DNA from: Planctomycetota bacterium
GTDB lineage: Bacteria > Planctomycetota > UBA1135 > GCA-002686595
Length of the DNA: 35,825 nucleotides
Direction: 5' to 3'
NCBI GenBank assembly: GCA_028278425.1
Contig: JANQEJ010000170.1
Span: 1 to 35,825, forward strand
In this document: positions 7,755-16,572 of the stretch, in pieces
Numbering within the stretch: position 1 is the first letter of the stretch
How the letters are laid out: the number at the start of each line of letters is the position of its first letter
Notes under the pieces: generated by a model
Seen by the model: the letters and a program-made list of their open reading frames with translations, nothing else
Databases searched by the model: none
Told to the model about the DNA's origin: nothing
Translations under genes and position numbers: made by a program

Positions 7755-7854
7755 CGCCCGGCGGGTCCAACGGGGACGGCTACGACCGCCGAGGCCGGAA
7801 CCGATTTCAGTCCGCCGCCGGAAGCGTCGAGAAAAGAGGACGGAGCCCTCCGTC

Positions 7855-9279
7855 ATGTCCGCCCGGCGCATCCTCCTCCTGGACCACCCGACCCGGTTGT
7901 CCTCCCATCTCGCCGACGCGCTTCGCACCGACGGCTTCGAGGTGGAGGCGACGGACGAGCCGCGGGTCGCCCTGGAGCTCCTGCGCTCGGAGGGCTGCGA
8001 CGTCGCCCTCGGCGACTCCGCGCTCGGCGGCGAGGACCTCCTGCGCGAGGCCCTGTCCCTCCCCGACGGACCGCCGGTCATCCTGCTGGACGACTTCGGC
8101 AGCGCGTGCGAGGCGGTGGAGGCGATCCGGCGCGGCGCCTTCGACGTGCTCGCGCGGCCGGTCAGCGACGAGCAGATCCTCCTCTGCGTGCGGCGCGCCC
8201 TGGAGCAGCACTCGCTCACACGCGAGAACCGCGACCTGAAGCGCGACCTCGCGCGGCGGTTCGAGTTCGGCAACCTGAAGAGCCGCGACCCGCGCATGCT
8301 CCGGGTCTTCGAGACGCTGGCCGCCGTGGCGGACTCGCGCGCCAACCTCCTCCTCCAGGGGGAGAGCGGCACCGGCAAGACGATGCTGGCGCGCGCGGTC
8401 CACCTGCGCTCCTCGCGGGCCGACGGTCCCTTCGTCGCGGTTCACTGCGGGGCGCTGCCCGAGTCCCTGCTCGAGAGCGAGCTCTTCGGCCACAAGAAGG
8501 GCTCCTTCACCGGCGCGGTCCGCGACCGCGTGGGCAAGTTCGAGGCGGCCGACGGCGGGACCCTGTTCCTCGACGAGATCGCCACCGCCTCGCCCGACCT
8601 CCAGGTCAAGCTGCTCCAGGCGATCGAGGAGCGGACCTTCCAGCGCGTCGGCGACGAGGAGACCCGCAGCGTCGACGTCCGCCTGATCGCCGCGGCGAAC
8701 CAGGACCTCGAGGCGGAGGTCGAGGCCGGCCGCTTCCGCGCCGACCTCTACTACCGCATCCACGTCGTCGCGGTGGAGATCCCCCCGCTGCGGGACCGGA
8801 CGGCCGACGTCCCGCTCCTGGCGGAGCACTTCCTCGCCCGCTACGCCGCGGAGCACCAGCGGCCGGTGGAGGCCGTCGATCCGGCCGCCCTCGAGGCCCT
8901 GTGCGCCCAGCCCTGGCCGGGCAACGTGCGCGAGCTCGAGAACACGATCGAGCGGGCCGTCCTCCTCTCCCACGGCCCGATCCTGACGGCCCGCGACCTC
9001 GGCCTCCGCGGGGAGAACCGCCCCAACGGCGCCGCGGCCCCCGCCGGGGACTGGGACGCGCTCCCGCTGGGCCCCCTCAAGCGGGCGCTGGAGATCCCCG
9101 AGCGGGCTCTGATCCTCCGCGCCCTGGAACTCCACGGGGGCAGCCGCCAAAAGACGGCAGTTACATTAGGGATCAATCGGACGACGCTCTTCAACAAGAT
9201 GCGGAAGTACGATCTCCTAGAGTATCCCGCGGGCCCGCGGCAGGACCCGGACGAGCTCCCTGGCGACGCACCATGCTGA
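7855..9279 (+). CDS. NtrC-family sigma-54 activator with a degenerate receiver
   Basis: A 474-residue bacterial enhancer-binding protein: receiver (1-120), AAA+ domain (about 140-380), Fis-type helix-turn-helix (about 420-455). The AAA+ part is complete: Walker A GESGTGKT (169-176), [13 protein letters not shown] with the sigma-54 loop as GSFTGA (216-221), LFLDEI Walker B, and RADLYYRI and [10 protein letters not shown] sensor motifs. The receiver keeps Asp54, but the acidic pair is Asp10-His11, the conserved Thr/Ser is Asp79 and the conserved Lys is Arg101, so ordinary phosphorylation switching is doubtful. The HTH reads [20 protein letters not shown]. Targets are unknown; no sigma-54 promoter was recognised nearby. 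Its last seven bases overlap the start of the giant TPR gene, predicting coupling. Confidence 0.92.
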   Translation: MSARRILLLDHPTRLSSHLADALRTDGFEVEATDEPRVALELLRSEGCDVALGDSALGGEDLLREALSLPDGPPVILLDDFGSACEAVEAIRRGAFDVLARPVSDEQILLCVRRALEQHSLTRENRDLKRDLARRFEFGNLKSRDPRMLRVFETLAAVADSRANLLLQGESGTGKTMLARAVHLRSSRADGPFVAVHCGALPESLLESELFGHKKGSFTGAVRDRVGKFEAADGGTLFLDEIATASPDLQVKLLQAIEERTFQRVGDEETRSVDVRLIAAANQDLEAEVEAGRFRADLYYRIHVVAVEIPPLRDRTADVPLLAEHFLARYAAEHQRPVEAVDPAALEALCAQPWPGNVRELENTIERAVLLSHGPILTARDLGLRGENRPNGAAAPAGDWDALPLGPLKRALEIPERALILRALELHGGSRQKTAVTLGINRTTLFNKMRKYDLLEYPAGPRQDPDELPGDAPC

Positions 9280-12200
9280 AACCCCGTTTTCTACTGGTCC
9301 TCCTTGCCCTGAGCATGGTGGGAGCGGTGGGGTTCGTCTGGAACCGTCACAAGTCGGCCACCGCCGACGCCCTCTTCGCGCGCGCCACCGACCGGCTCTC
9401 GTCGGAGGAGCCCGACTATGACGCCGCCCTCCGCGAGCTCGACCTCGCCCTCGACCTGGCCCTGGCGCAGGATCAGAAGGAGCTCGCCGGCGAGATCTTC
9501 CTGACGCGCGGCAGGACCTACCAACGCCGCCGCGCCCTGTCGAAGGCGCGCGAGGACTTCGCCCACGTGCTCGGCGAGTACATGCCGGGCAGCGTCACCG
9601 TCGCCCTCCAGATCGGCTGGATCGACTACAGCTCGGAGAACTACGCCGACGCCCTCGCCACGGCGACGGCCATCCTGAACGAGCTCCCCACCCACTCCGG
9701 CGCGCTCCACCTTCGCGGTCGGGCGCTCTTCAGGCTGGCGGAGACCACCGTCGGGGAGTGCAAGGAGAAGCTCGACGAGCGTCTCGCGGACGAGCCGGCG
9801 GCGGTCGGCACCGCGCTGGCCTGGAAGGTGGCCGCCCTCGACCCGGGCACGCCGCGCCGGGCCGCGGCGCTGAGCGAGCTGATCGCCCTGGTCGACGACG
9901 AGGAGCTCGCGCTGGCCCTTCAGGCGCAACTAGAGGCGGCGACGGTCGCCATCGTCGAGGCGCGCCGGAGCTTCGCGGAATCGCTCCAGAGCTTCCCCAC
10001 CGCCGACTCCATCGTCGGCTTCCTCGAGCTCCTGCAGCGGGCCGAACGGCCGGAGGAGGCGGTCGACCTGGGGCTCGCCGCGCTCGTCCACCCGCGCTTC
10101 CAGGAGAGCCCGGCCGGGATCGCCATCGTCGTCGACGCGCTCGAAGAGCTCGACCGGCCGCGCGTGGCCGCTGCGGTGATCGAGCAGGCGCGCAACGCCG
10201 GCGCGCAGGAGACCGTGCTGGCCGAGGCGAGCGCCGAGGAGGAGGAAGAGGACAAGGACAACGTCGCGCGCAAGGTGCCGACGGAGTTCCTGCTGCCCTG
10301 GTGCGAGCTCCTCTACGAGCTTGAGGACTGGCGCCGCCTCGAGAAGGTGGCGCGCATCCTGGCCAAGGTCGGCGGGACGGCGGCGCAGCCCGCCTTGCAC
10401 CGTCCGGCCGCCCGCCTGTACGAGGGGATCGCCAAGCTCAAGCTCGGCCGCTACGAAGAGGCGATCGCGCGGCTCAAGGAGTACACGAGCTCCCCGGGTC
10501 CGCGTTCTCCGTTTCCGGGCGCGTTGCAGTACGCCAACTACGCGCTCTCCCAGGCCTACCGCGCCCAGGGCCGCGCCCAGGACGAGTTCCGGGCCCTGGA
10601 GCGCGCGACCAGCCGCCTGGGCGCGCCGGGCGCCGCCTGGGCGCGCCTCTCCGAGCTCCAGCTCTCCCAGCGCCTTCCGCTGAACACGGTCGTCCACAGC
10701 CTCACGCACGCCCTCCGTCTCGACCCGGACCGCGCCGGGCAGCTCTTCCCCCTCTGGGACCGGTTCGGGACGCAGGCCTATGACGAACAGGGCAAGCGGC
10801 TCACCCAGGTGCGGCGGCAGCTTCGGCAGGACGGGCTCTTCGTCCCCGAGGAGCGGTTCACGATGTCCTGGGAGGTCTGGAGCCTCGGCCACCTGCACCT
10901 CGAGAACGGGCAGCCCTGGGGCGCCGTGGTCGCCGGCCAGGCTCTCCTCAAGCGCTACCCCGACCTCTTCCTCGGCTGGGACCTCGTCATCGAGGGCTAC
11001 CTCGCGCGCGGCGACCACGCCCGGGCGGTCGAGGCGCTGGTGACGCGCAACACGGTCGTCGGCGCGCACCCGGATTCGCTGCGCATCCTCGCCGCGGTCC
11101 CGCCCGAAATCATCCGGCCCGACCAGCTCCTGATCCTGATGGAGCAGGACCCGCGCAACACCGGGATCATGACGATGGCCCGCGCGCTGCTCGAGGACGG
11201 CCAGGCGGACCTCGCCCTCGCCGGGCTGACCGCGACCGGCATCGACGACCTGCAGGAGGAGGCGCTGATCCTCGTCGCCGAGCTTCAGACCGCGGTCTCC
11301 GCCTGGCGCGACGTCCTGACGACGCTGAAGCCGATCGCGATCGAGAGCCCCAACTTCTCGCGCGCCTTCGCCCTGCGGGTCCGGGCCGCGCTCGAGGTCG
11401 GCAAGGGGAACGTCCCGGCGTGGACGTTGGAGCCGGTGATCCAGCAGCTCGAGACGGCCACCATCGAGGACCCCGAAGCGATGCGCGAGGCCTCGCTGAT
11501 GCTGATCTACCACGGTCAGCCCGAGCTCGCCCTGCGCCTCCTCCAGCGCATCGACGAGGACGGGCGCGCGCGCACCGGCGCGGTGCTCGACGCGCTCGCC
11601 GCCGCCAATCTGGTCGGCGGCCACGGCGCGGAGGCCGAGGAGGCGCTCGACCGCGCCGAGGCCTTCCTCGCCGACGGCAGCCCGGACGTCGGGCGGATCG
11701 CGCTGTACGCGACGCTCGAGCGCTGGAGCGAGATCCCCGGCGCCGTCGACGACCTCCGCAAGAGCGAATTCGTCCCGAGCGACCTCGCCGACGCGATCCT
11801 CCTGGCCCTCGAGGAGCGCGTCGAGGAGGCCCTCTCCGCCGCCGTCGAGGCCCTGGAGGAGGCTCCGGACGATCCCCGCTGGTTCGTGGTTCACGCCGCC
11901 GCCAACGCGCTCCTGCCGGAGGCCGAGCGGCGCGAGGCGGCCGTGGAGGATCCCTTCGGACCGCAGACCCTGCTCTTCGCGGGCGCCGTGCCCGAGGGCT
12001 ACGACCCGCGCCAGGCCCTCGTCGCGCTCCTGGCCACGGACAGCTTGACCTGGTCCACCTGGGCCATCGCGCACCTGGACGAGCTCGATCCCCGGCGGGT
12101 CGGCGTCCTCTGGCCCGTGTGGCTCCGCATCGGCGCCCTCCGCCACCACGACGAGGTCGATAAGCGGCGCTCGCTCCTGAGCTCGTTCGTCCAGGCGCGC

Positions 12201-13433
12201 CCGCAGTTCGCGTGGGCCTGGCAACTGCTCGAGGAGCTCGAGCTCGCGCGCGTCGGCACCGAGTTCGCGCCCTCCTACCAGAAGCTGGTCGAGGAGCGCC
12301 TGACCGCCCTCGGTCCCGCGCCGGACACGCCGTCGCTCAACGCGGCGGTGCGGGCCCAGCGCATGCTGCGGCTCGAGCGGGTCGACGAGGCGGTCAACCT
12401 CCTGACCGACAGCCTCGACACCGACGGAGAGGACCCGCTCGTCCTGCTCACGCTGGCGCGGATCCGCGCCGCCCTCGGCGCGCGCCGCGAGGCGATCGGG
12501 CTCTGGGCGCGGGTGTTCGACGCGCTTCCTCCCGAGGAGGTTGCGTCGCTCGTGCCCGAGTTCCTCGCGCTGTGCGAGGCGGCCTACACCGAGGGGATGA
12601 TCACGCGCCCGATGTGGAAGGTCGAGCTCGAGGCGCTCGCGGTGGAGCACCCGAACGACCCGGCGATCGCCCTGGCGACCGCGCAGATGCACGTCCTGAG
12701 CCTGAGGGACTCCGCCGCCGGCCTCGCCCAGGGCCTCGCCGAGCTCGACGTGTTCCGCGAGAAGACCGGCTGGGTCCCCGTCGACGGCCTGCGCTCCGGT
12801 TCGGCCGAGGACTGGTTCGACTTCTACCTCGAGCACAACGCGAGCGAGGCCGAGGACTTCGTGCGCGGCGAGCTCCTCGGGCGCCCCGGCTCGGCCGCGC
12901 TCTGGCGCATGCTCGCGCGCGCGATCGAGCAGCAGGGGAAGAAGAAGGACGCCTTCGACCGCTACTTCGCGCTGATCAACATCCTCCCGGACACGGAGGC
13001 GCTGCGCCGAGCGGGCGAGATCCTGGCGGACCGCGGCTCCGACCATCCGCTGGTCGAGGCCACGATCGCGAAGGTGCAGGCGATCGAGGGGGCTCCCCCG
13101 AACGAGCCCTCGCTGATCTTCCTGCGCGGCCGGTCGCTCGCGAACAGCGGCGACCCGGAGGCGCTCGACCAGGGCGTCGGCCAGCTCCGCGTCCTGTGGA
13201 TGCAACGCGCGGCGCTGCACGGCCAGGTCGACGCTCCCCTGGTCGGGTTCCGCTACGGCGCGAGCCTCTTGCACCGCTCGAATCCCGAGGACGGCCCGGT
13301 CGCCGGCCAGGTGCTCGCCGAGGTGCTGCCCGTGGTGCGGGACCCGGTGCAGAGGGACCTGACGCTCGCCCTCGCCCACCTCGCGCGCTGGGTGCCGCAG
13401 GACACGGCGCCCGCCGACGGCGAAGGCCTTTAG
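9273..13433 (+). CDS. 1386-residue membrane-anchored TPR-like repeat protein
   Basis: A very large helical-repeat protein. It begins [14 protein letters not shown], a single transmembrane anchor (about 6-22) without an obvious signal-peptidase site, followed by a long Ala/Leu/Glu-rich body presumably outside the cytoplasm. TPR-like helix pairs are visible near the start (YDAALRELDLAL, ARGRTY-like turns), mid-protein (KLGRYEEAIARLKEY; LAYQAYRAQGR-type turns) and in the last third (RMLRLERVDEAVNLL, LWARVFDALP). A strongly acidic linker with five consecutive Glu lies near residue 325. No catalytic domain is recognised. The ATG at 9273 overlaps the end of the sigma-54 activator gene by seven bases, so the three genes from 6789 look like one operon. 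I infer a periplasmic scaffold or sensor. A related TPR gene follows 33 nt later. Confidence 0.8.
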   Translation: MLKPRFLLVLLALSMVGAVGFVWNRHKSATADALFARATDRLSSEEPDYDAALRELDLALDLALAQDQKELAGEIFLTRGRTYQRRRALSKAREDFAHVLGEYMPGSVTVALQIGWIDYSSENYADALATATAILNELPTHSGALHLRGRALFRLAETTVGECKEKLDERLADEPAAVGTALAWKVAALDPGTPRRAAALSELIALVDDEELALALQAQLEAATVAIVEARRSFAESLQSFPTADSIVGFLELLQRAERPEEAVDLGLAALVHPRFQESPAGIAIVVDALEELDRPRVAAAVIEQARNAGAQETVLAEASAEEEEEDKDNVARKVPTEFLLPWCELLYELEDWRRLEKVARILAKVGGTAAQPALHRPAARLYEGIAKLKLGRYEEAIARLKEYTSSPGPRSPFPGALQYANYALSQAYRAQGRAQDEFRALERATSRLGAPGAAWARLSELQLSQRLPLNTVVHSLTHALRLDPDRAGQLFPLWDRFGTQAYDEQGKRLTQVRRQLRQDGLFVPEERFTMSWEVWSLGHLHLENGQPWGAVVAGQALLKRYPDLFLGWDLVIEGYLARGDHARAVEALVTRNTVVGAHPDSLRILAAVPPEIIRPDQLLILMEQDPRNTGIMTMARALLEDGQADLALAGLTATGIDDLQEEALILVAELQTAVSAWRDVLTTLKPIAIESPNFSRAFALRVRAALEVGKGNVPAWTLEPVIQQLETATIEDPEAMREASLMLIYHGQPELALRLLQRIDEDGRARTGAVLDALAAANLVGGHGAEAEEALDRAEAFLADGSPDVGRIALYATLERWSEIPGAVDDLRKSEFVPSDLADAILLALEERVEEALSAAVEALEEAPDDPRWFVVHAAANALLPEAERREAAVEDPFGPQTLLFAGAVPEGYDPRQALVALLATDSLTWSTWAIAHLDELDPRRVGVLWPVWLRIGALRHHDEVDKRRSLLSSFVQARPQFAWAWQLLEELELARVGTEFAPSYQKLVEERLTALGPAPDTPSLNAAVRAQRMLRLERVDEAVNLLTDSLDTDGEDPLVLLTLARIRAALGARREAIGLWARVFDALPPEEVASLVPEFLALCEAAYTEGMITRPMWKVELEALAVEHPNDPAIALATAQMHVLSLRDSAAGLAQGLAELDVFREKTGWVPVDGLRSGSAEDWFDFYLEHNASEAEDFVRGELLGRPGSAALWRMLARAIEQQGKKKDAFDRYFALINILPDTEALRRAGEILADRGSDHPLVEATIAKVQAIEGAPPNEPSLIFLRGRSLANSGDPEALDQGVGQLRVLWMQRAALHGQVDAPLVGFRYGASLLHRSNPEDGPVAGQVLAEVLPVVRDPVQRDLTLALAHLARWVPQDTAPADGEGL

Positions 13434-13457
13434 GGCGCGCTGCGCCGCGGTTAGCCT
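13429..13457 (+). promoter_or_regulatory. Weak near-leaderless promoter candidate for the TPR/CRTAC1 pair
   Basis: TTTAGG (13429-13434), 17-nt spacer, TAGCCT (13452-13457), then nine bases to the ATG at 13467. The geometry is the same as before the 22115 gene. Hexamer matches are modest; readthrough from upstream is equally possible. Confidence 0.25.
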
Positions 13458-13466
13458 CGGCGCGCC

Positions 13467-14492
13467 ATGATCGCCGCCGGCCTCCTCCTCGGTCTGCTTC
13501 CCCACGCCGCCCAGAGCGCGGACGAGCTGTGGGACCGGGGCGAGCGCGCCGCCGCGATCGAGGCGATGCTGGCCGAGCTCTCCGCGCGCGGCGACGACGC
13601 GGGCTTCCGGCGCACGCTCGTCGAGCGCGAGCTCGCGGTCCACCGCTACGCGGCGGCGCTGGAGCACCTGGAGCCCCTCGGCGACGAGCTCGACGCGGAG
13701 CGCGGCTACTGCCTCTACCGCCTGGGGCGGTTCGAGGAGGCGGTGCGCTACCTGGACCCGACGCGCCGGAACCACGCGCTCTTGATCTTCGACACGCTGG
13801 AGGCGCTCGGACGCCACGCGGAGGCCGCGGACGCCCTCGCGCGCGCGGCGGAGATCCTCGGCGCGGACGAGCCGCGCGTGCTCGCCCGCGTCGGCAAGAC
13901 GCGCGCGCGCGAGGGCGACCACGCGGCGGCGGTCAAGGCCTTTCGCGCGGCCCTCGACGCCGACCCGCTCCTGATGGAGGCCCTGTTCGGCCTCGGCCGC
14001 GCGCTGCTCCGCACCGGCGAGCGCGAAGAGGGGCTCCGCGTGCTCGCGCGCCACCGCGCGCTCGTGCCCCTGGTGGACGAGCTCGACTTCGCGCGCGACG
14101 GGCTCGACCTGAACCCGCTGCACGGGCCGAACCACGCGCGCGTCGGCGACGCCGAGCGGCGGCTCGGGCTCCTCGACCGCGCCGAGGCGTCCTACGCGCG
14201 CGCCGCGCAGCTCGCGAAACCGGAGGAGGCCGCCCCGATCGCGCTGCGGCACGCGCGGCTCCTCGACGAGGACCGCGGCGATCCGAAGGCGGCCGTGAGC
14301 GTCCTCGAGCTCGCCTACCACCGCGTTCGGGACGCGCGGCTGGCGGTGCGCGCCGCCGCGGTCCTGCTCGCGGCGAAGGACGCGCGCGGGGCGGTCGAGT
14401 GGCTCGAGGAGGCGAAGCGCGTCCGGCCGAACGACGCGGAGATCCAGCGGCGCCTCGAGGAGGCGCGCGCGGCGGTGGAGGCGGGAGGCTGA
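13467..14492 (+). CDS. Secreted TPR protein
   Basis: A 341-residue protein with a Sec-type signal peptide (MIAAGLLLGLLPHAAQSA, cleavage probably after the SA near residue 18) followed by TPR-like repeats to the end. Helix pairs with the TPR consensus Gly/Ala/Tyr spacing are visible: CLYRLGRFEEAVRYL, EALGRHAEAADALARAAEIL, REGDHAAAVKAFRAALDADP, LGRALLRTGEREEGLRVL, RLGLLDRAEASYARAAQL. It has no catalytic motif. TPR proteins often sit beside or are fused to CRTAC1-type propellers in planctomycetes. Here the stop codon overlaps the probable CTG start of the next gene, a CRTAC1-like lipoprotein, so the two products probably act together outside the cytoplasm. Function unknown. Confidence 0.85.
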   Translation: MIAAGLLLGLLPHAAQSADELWDRGERAAAIEAMLAELSARGDDAGFRRTLVERELAVHRYAAALEHLEPLGDELDAERGYCLYRLGRFEEAVRYLDPTRRNHALLIFDTLEALGRHAEAADALARAAEILGADEPRVLARVGKTRAREGDHAAAVKAFRAALDADPLLMEALFGLGRALLRTGEREEGLRVLARHRALVPLVDELDFARDGLDLNPLHGPNHARVGDAERRLGLLDRAEASYARAAQLAKPEEAAPIALRHARLLDEDRGDPKAAVSVLELAYHRVRDARLAVRAAAVLLAAKDARGAVEWLEEAKRVRPNDAEIQRRLEEARAAVEAGG

Positions 14493-16108
14493 GGACGGTT
14501 GCGGGAGGTGCGACGTTCCTGGCACTCGCCGCGTGCGGCGGAGTGGAGCGGGAAGAACTCAACACGGAGGACACGGAGAGCACGGAGATCGGACGCGCGG
14601 CGCCGTGGTTTCGCGACGCAACGGCGACGTCGGGACTCCTTTTCGAGCACGACGCGGGGTTCAGCGCGGAGAAGCACCTGCCCGAGACGATGGGCGCCGG
14701 TGCGGCGCTCATCGACGCCGACGGGGACGGGAGGCTCGACGTCTACTTCGTGCAGGGCGGGGCGTTTCCCCCGGCGGAGGGCGCCGACGGCAACCGGCTC
14801 TTCCTGGGCGACGGCGCGGGGCGCTTCCGCGACGCGACCGCCGCGAGCGGGGACGCCGCGCACGCGGGCTACGGCATGGGCGTCGCCGCTGGCGACGTGG
14901 ACGGCGACGGCGCGACCGACCTCTACGTGACGAACTTCGGGCCGGACGTGCTCCTCCTCGGAGAGCGCGGCGGGCGCTTCCGCGACGCCACGTCCGCGGC
15001 CGGGCTCGGGGACGAGCGCTGGACCGCCGGTCCGGTCTTCTTCGACGCCGACCTCGACGGCGACCTCGATCTCTACGTCACGGCCTACGTGGAGATCGAC
15101 GTCGCGAACCCGGAGTGGTGCGGCGACCGCGCGCCGGGCTGGCGCTCGTACTGCCACCCGGACCGCTACTCGGGGCTGCCGGACCGCTACTGGCGCAACG
15201 ACGGCGACGGAACGTTCGCGGACGCGACCGAGGCCGCCGGGCTCGCCGACAACGCCGGCAAGGGGCTCGGTGCGATTCCGTGCGACCCCGACGGCGACGG
15301 CGACCTCGACCTCTACGTCGCCAACGACAGCGTCGAGAACAAGTTCTGGCGCAACGACGGCACGGGCAGCTTCGCCGACGACACGCTGTTCACCGGCACC
15401 GGTGTCAACCGCAACGGCGCCACGGAAGCCGGCATGGGTCTCGCCGTCGGCGACCCCGACGGCGACGGCGACTTCGACCTCTTCGTCACGAACTTCGACG
15501 ACGAGTCCAACACGCTCTACCGCAACGACGGCGACGGTCTCTTCACGGACGCGACGATCGCCTTCGGTCTCGAGGCGCCGAGCCGCCTGCCCGTCGGCTT
15601 CGGGACGGTCTTCGAGGACTTCGACCTGGACGGGGACCAGGACCTAGCCGTCGCCAACGGCCACATCATCGACAACATCCACCTCTACCACGACGGCAAG
15701 ACGTGGAAGCAGCCCGCGCAGCTCTTCGTCAACGACGGCGGGCGCTTCCGGGACGCGGCGGAGCTCGCCGGCGCGCTGGGCGCGGAGCCGCGCGTCGGCC
15801 GCGGCCTCTACTCCGGCGACCTGGACGGCGACGGCGACCCCGACCTCCTGCTGACGCAGTGCGGCGGCCCGGCGGTCGTGCTGGAGAACGCGGTCGCGCG
15901 CGGCGGCGCGCGCGTGGTCCGCGGCCTCGCGCCCGGCACGCGCGTCGAGGCGCGGACGTCGGACGGTCGCGTGCTCGTCCGCCAGCTCGGCGCGGCGGTG
16001 TCCTACTTCGGCCTGGGCGAGAGCGCGGTCTTCCTGGGCGCCGGGGACGCCGACCTCGCGCGCGTGCGCGTCCGGGAGCCCGGCGGCGCGTGGCGCACGC
16101 TCGATTAG
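14489..16108 (+). CDS. CRTAC1-like FG-GAP/VCBS propeller lipoprotein, probable CTG start
   Basis: A roughly 539-residue secreted protein with seven calcium-binding DxDxDGDxD loops (IDADGDGRLD, DVDGDGATD, DADLDGDLD, DPDGDGDLD, DPDGDGDFD, DFDLDGDQD, DLDGDGDPD), a seven-bladed propeller. A C-terminal segment with SYFGLGES resembles a shortened ASPIC/UnbV domain. Coding potential extends upstream through a good lipobox (LALAAC, Cys16), but no ATG, GTG or TTG lies in frame between the upstream gene and that Cys. The only plausible start is CTG at 14489, which forms a four-base CTGA overlap with the stop of the TPR gene and gives a short signal peptide with one Arg. Alternatives are a GTG at 14543 that loses the signal, or a sequencing frameshift. 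An in-frame short repeat lies just after the Cys. CRTAC1-like proteins are extracellular and mostly uncharacterised. Confidence 0.85.
   Translation: MRTVAGGATFLALAACGGVEREELNTEDTESTEIGRAAPWFRDATATSGLLFEHDAGFSAEKHLPETMGAGAALIDADGDGRLDVYFVQGGAFPPAEGADGNRLFLGDGAGRFRDATAASGDAAHAGYGMGVAAGDVDGDGATDLYVTNFGPDVLLLGERGGRFRDATSAAGLGDERWTAGPVFFDADLDGDLDLYVTAYVEIDVANPEWCGDRAPGWRSYCHPDRYSGLPDRYWRNDGDGTFADATEAAGLADNAGKGLGAIPCDPDGDGDLDLYVANDSVENKFWRNDGTGSFADDTLFTGTGVNRNGATEAGMGLAVGDPDGDGDFDLFVTNFDDESNTLYRNDGDGLFTDATIAFGLEAPSRLPVGFGTVFEDFDLDGDQDLAVANGHIIDNIHLYHDGKTWKQPAQLFVNDGGRFRDAAELAGALGAEPRVGRGLYSGDLDGDGDPDLLLTQCGGPAVVLENAVARGGARVVRGLAPGTRVEARTSDGRVLVRQLGAAVSYFGLGESAVFLGAGDADLARVRVREPGGAWRTLD
14561..14587 (+). 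repeat. CACGGAGGACACGGAGA-type short repeat
   Basis: Three imperfect 8-9 base units built on ACACGGAG follow one another inside the CRTAC1-like gene, encoding the NTEDTESTE linker directly after the lipidated Cys. Similar CACGGAGGACACGGAG-type sequences are, to my recollection, scattered in many environmental bacterial genomes; that point is from memory and unverified. Confidence 0.5.
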
Positions 16109-16200
16109 CAGTCCGGCGGCCGCCTACGCACGTTGGCCCACCGCGGCGGCGTCCAAGTGCGCATGGCGCGGGCGCAGAGCGTTGCCGCAGCCTGGAAGGC

Positions 16201-16569
16201 ATGCAGATCCCCGTTCAAGTTTCCTTCGACGGCGTACCGGTCTCCGACGAGCTCGAGGCGGCATGCCTGCGCGAGGCGAGCAAGCTGGAGCGCTACTTCG
16301 ACCGCATCACGGGCTGCCGCATCACGGTCCGGCAGGACGGCTCCCGTCACAAGAAGGGAGCGCACTGGGACTTCCACGTCCGGCTCACGGTGCCCGGCCG
16401 CGAGATCGTCGTCCGGCGCGAACCGCCCGCGCACAAGGCCGACGAGAAGGTCGAGCTCGCCCTGCGGGAGACCTTCGATCGGGTGCGCCGGCAGCTCCAG
16501 GACCACGCGCGCCGCATCGACGGGCGCGCCAAGCAGCACCGGAGCGGCAGGTCGTCCGAGACGGCGTAG
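16201..16569 (+). CDS. Short HPF/RaiA-family ribosome hibernation factor
   Basis: A 122-residue protein with one S30AE-type domain. These factors bind the 30S decoding region and silence ribosomes in slow growth. The pattern fits: MQIPVQVSFDGVPVSDEL, a helix LREASKLERYFDRITGCRITV, a second helix following the strand VPGREIVVRREP, then KADEKVELALRETFDRVRRQL and a basic tail. It lacks the C-terminal dimerisation domain of long HPF. The start ATG at 16201 begins the match; a GGAAGG just upstream is too close to be a normal ribosome site, so initiation is unclear. It is convergent with the DUF2267 gene, with only three bases between the two stops. It may alternatively be a specialised RaiA-like stress protein. 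Confidence 0.85.
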   Translation: MQIPVQVSFDGVPVSDELEAACLREASKLERYFDRITGCRITVRQDGSRHKKGAHWDFHVRLTVPGREIVVRREPPAHKADEKVELALRETFDRVRRQLQDHARRIDGRAKQHRSGRSSETA

Positions 16570-16572
16570 TCC

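Noticed and set aside
7755..7854. Sigma-54 promoter (GG-N10-GC) before the activator gene
   Set aside because: No TGGCAC-N5-TTGC-like sequence could be recognised in the 100 bases between the two genes.
9930..14525. A 1531-residue open frame on the minus strand opposite the TPR genes
   Set aside because: Its translation is Arg/Ala/Val/Leu/Glu-rich with no family features and lies antisense to well-supported TPR genes. Long antisense frames are expected in high-GC DNA where stop codons are rare.
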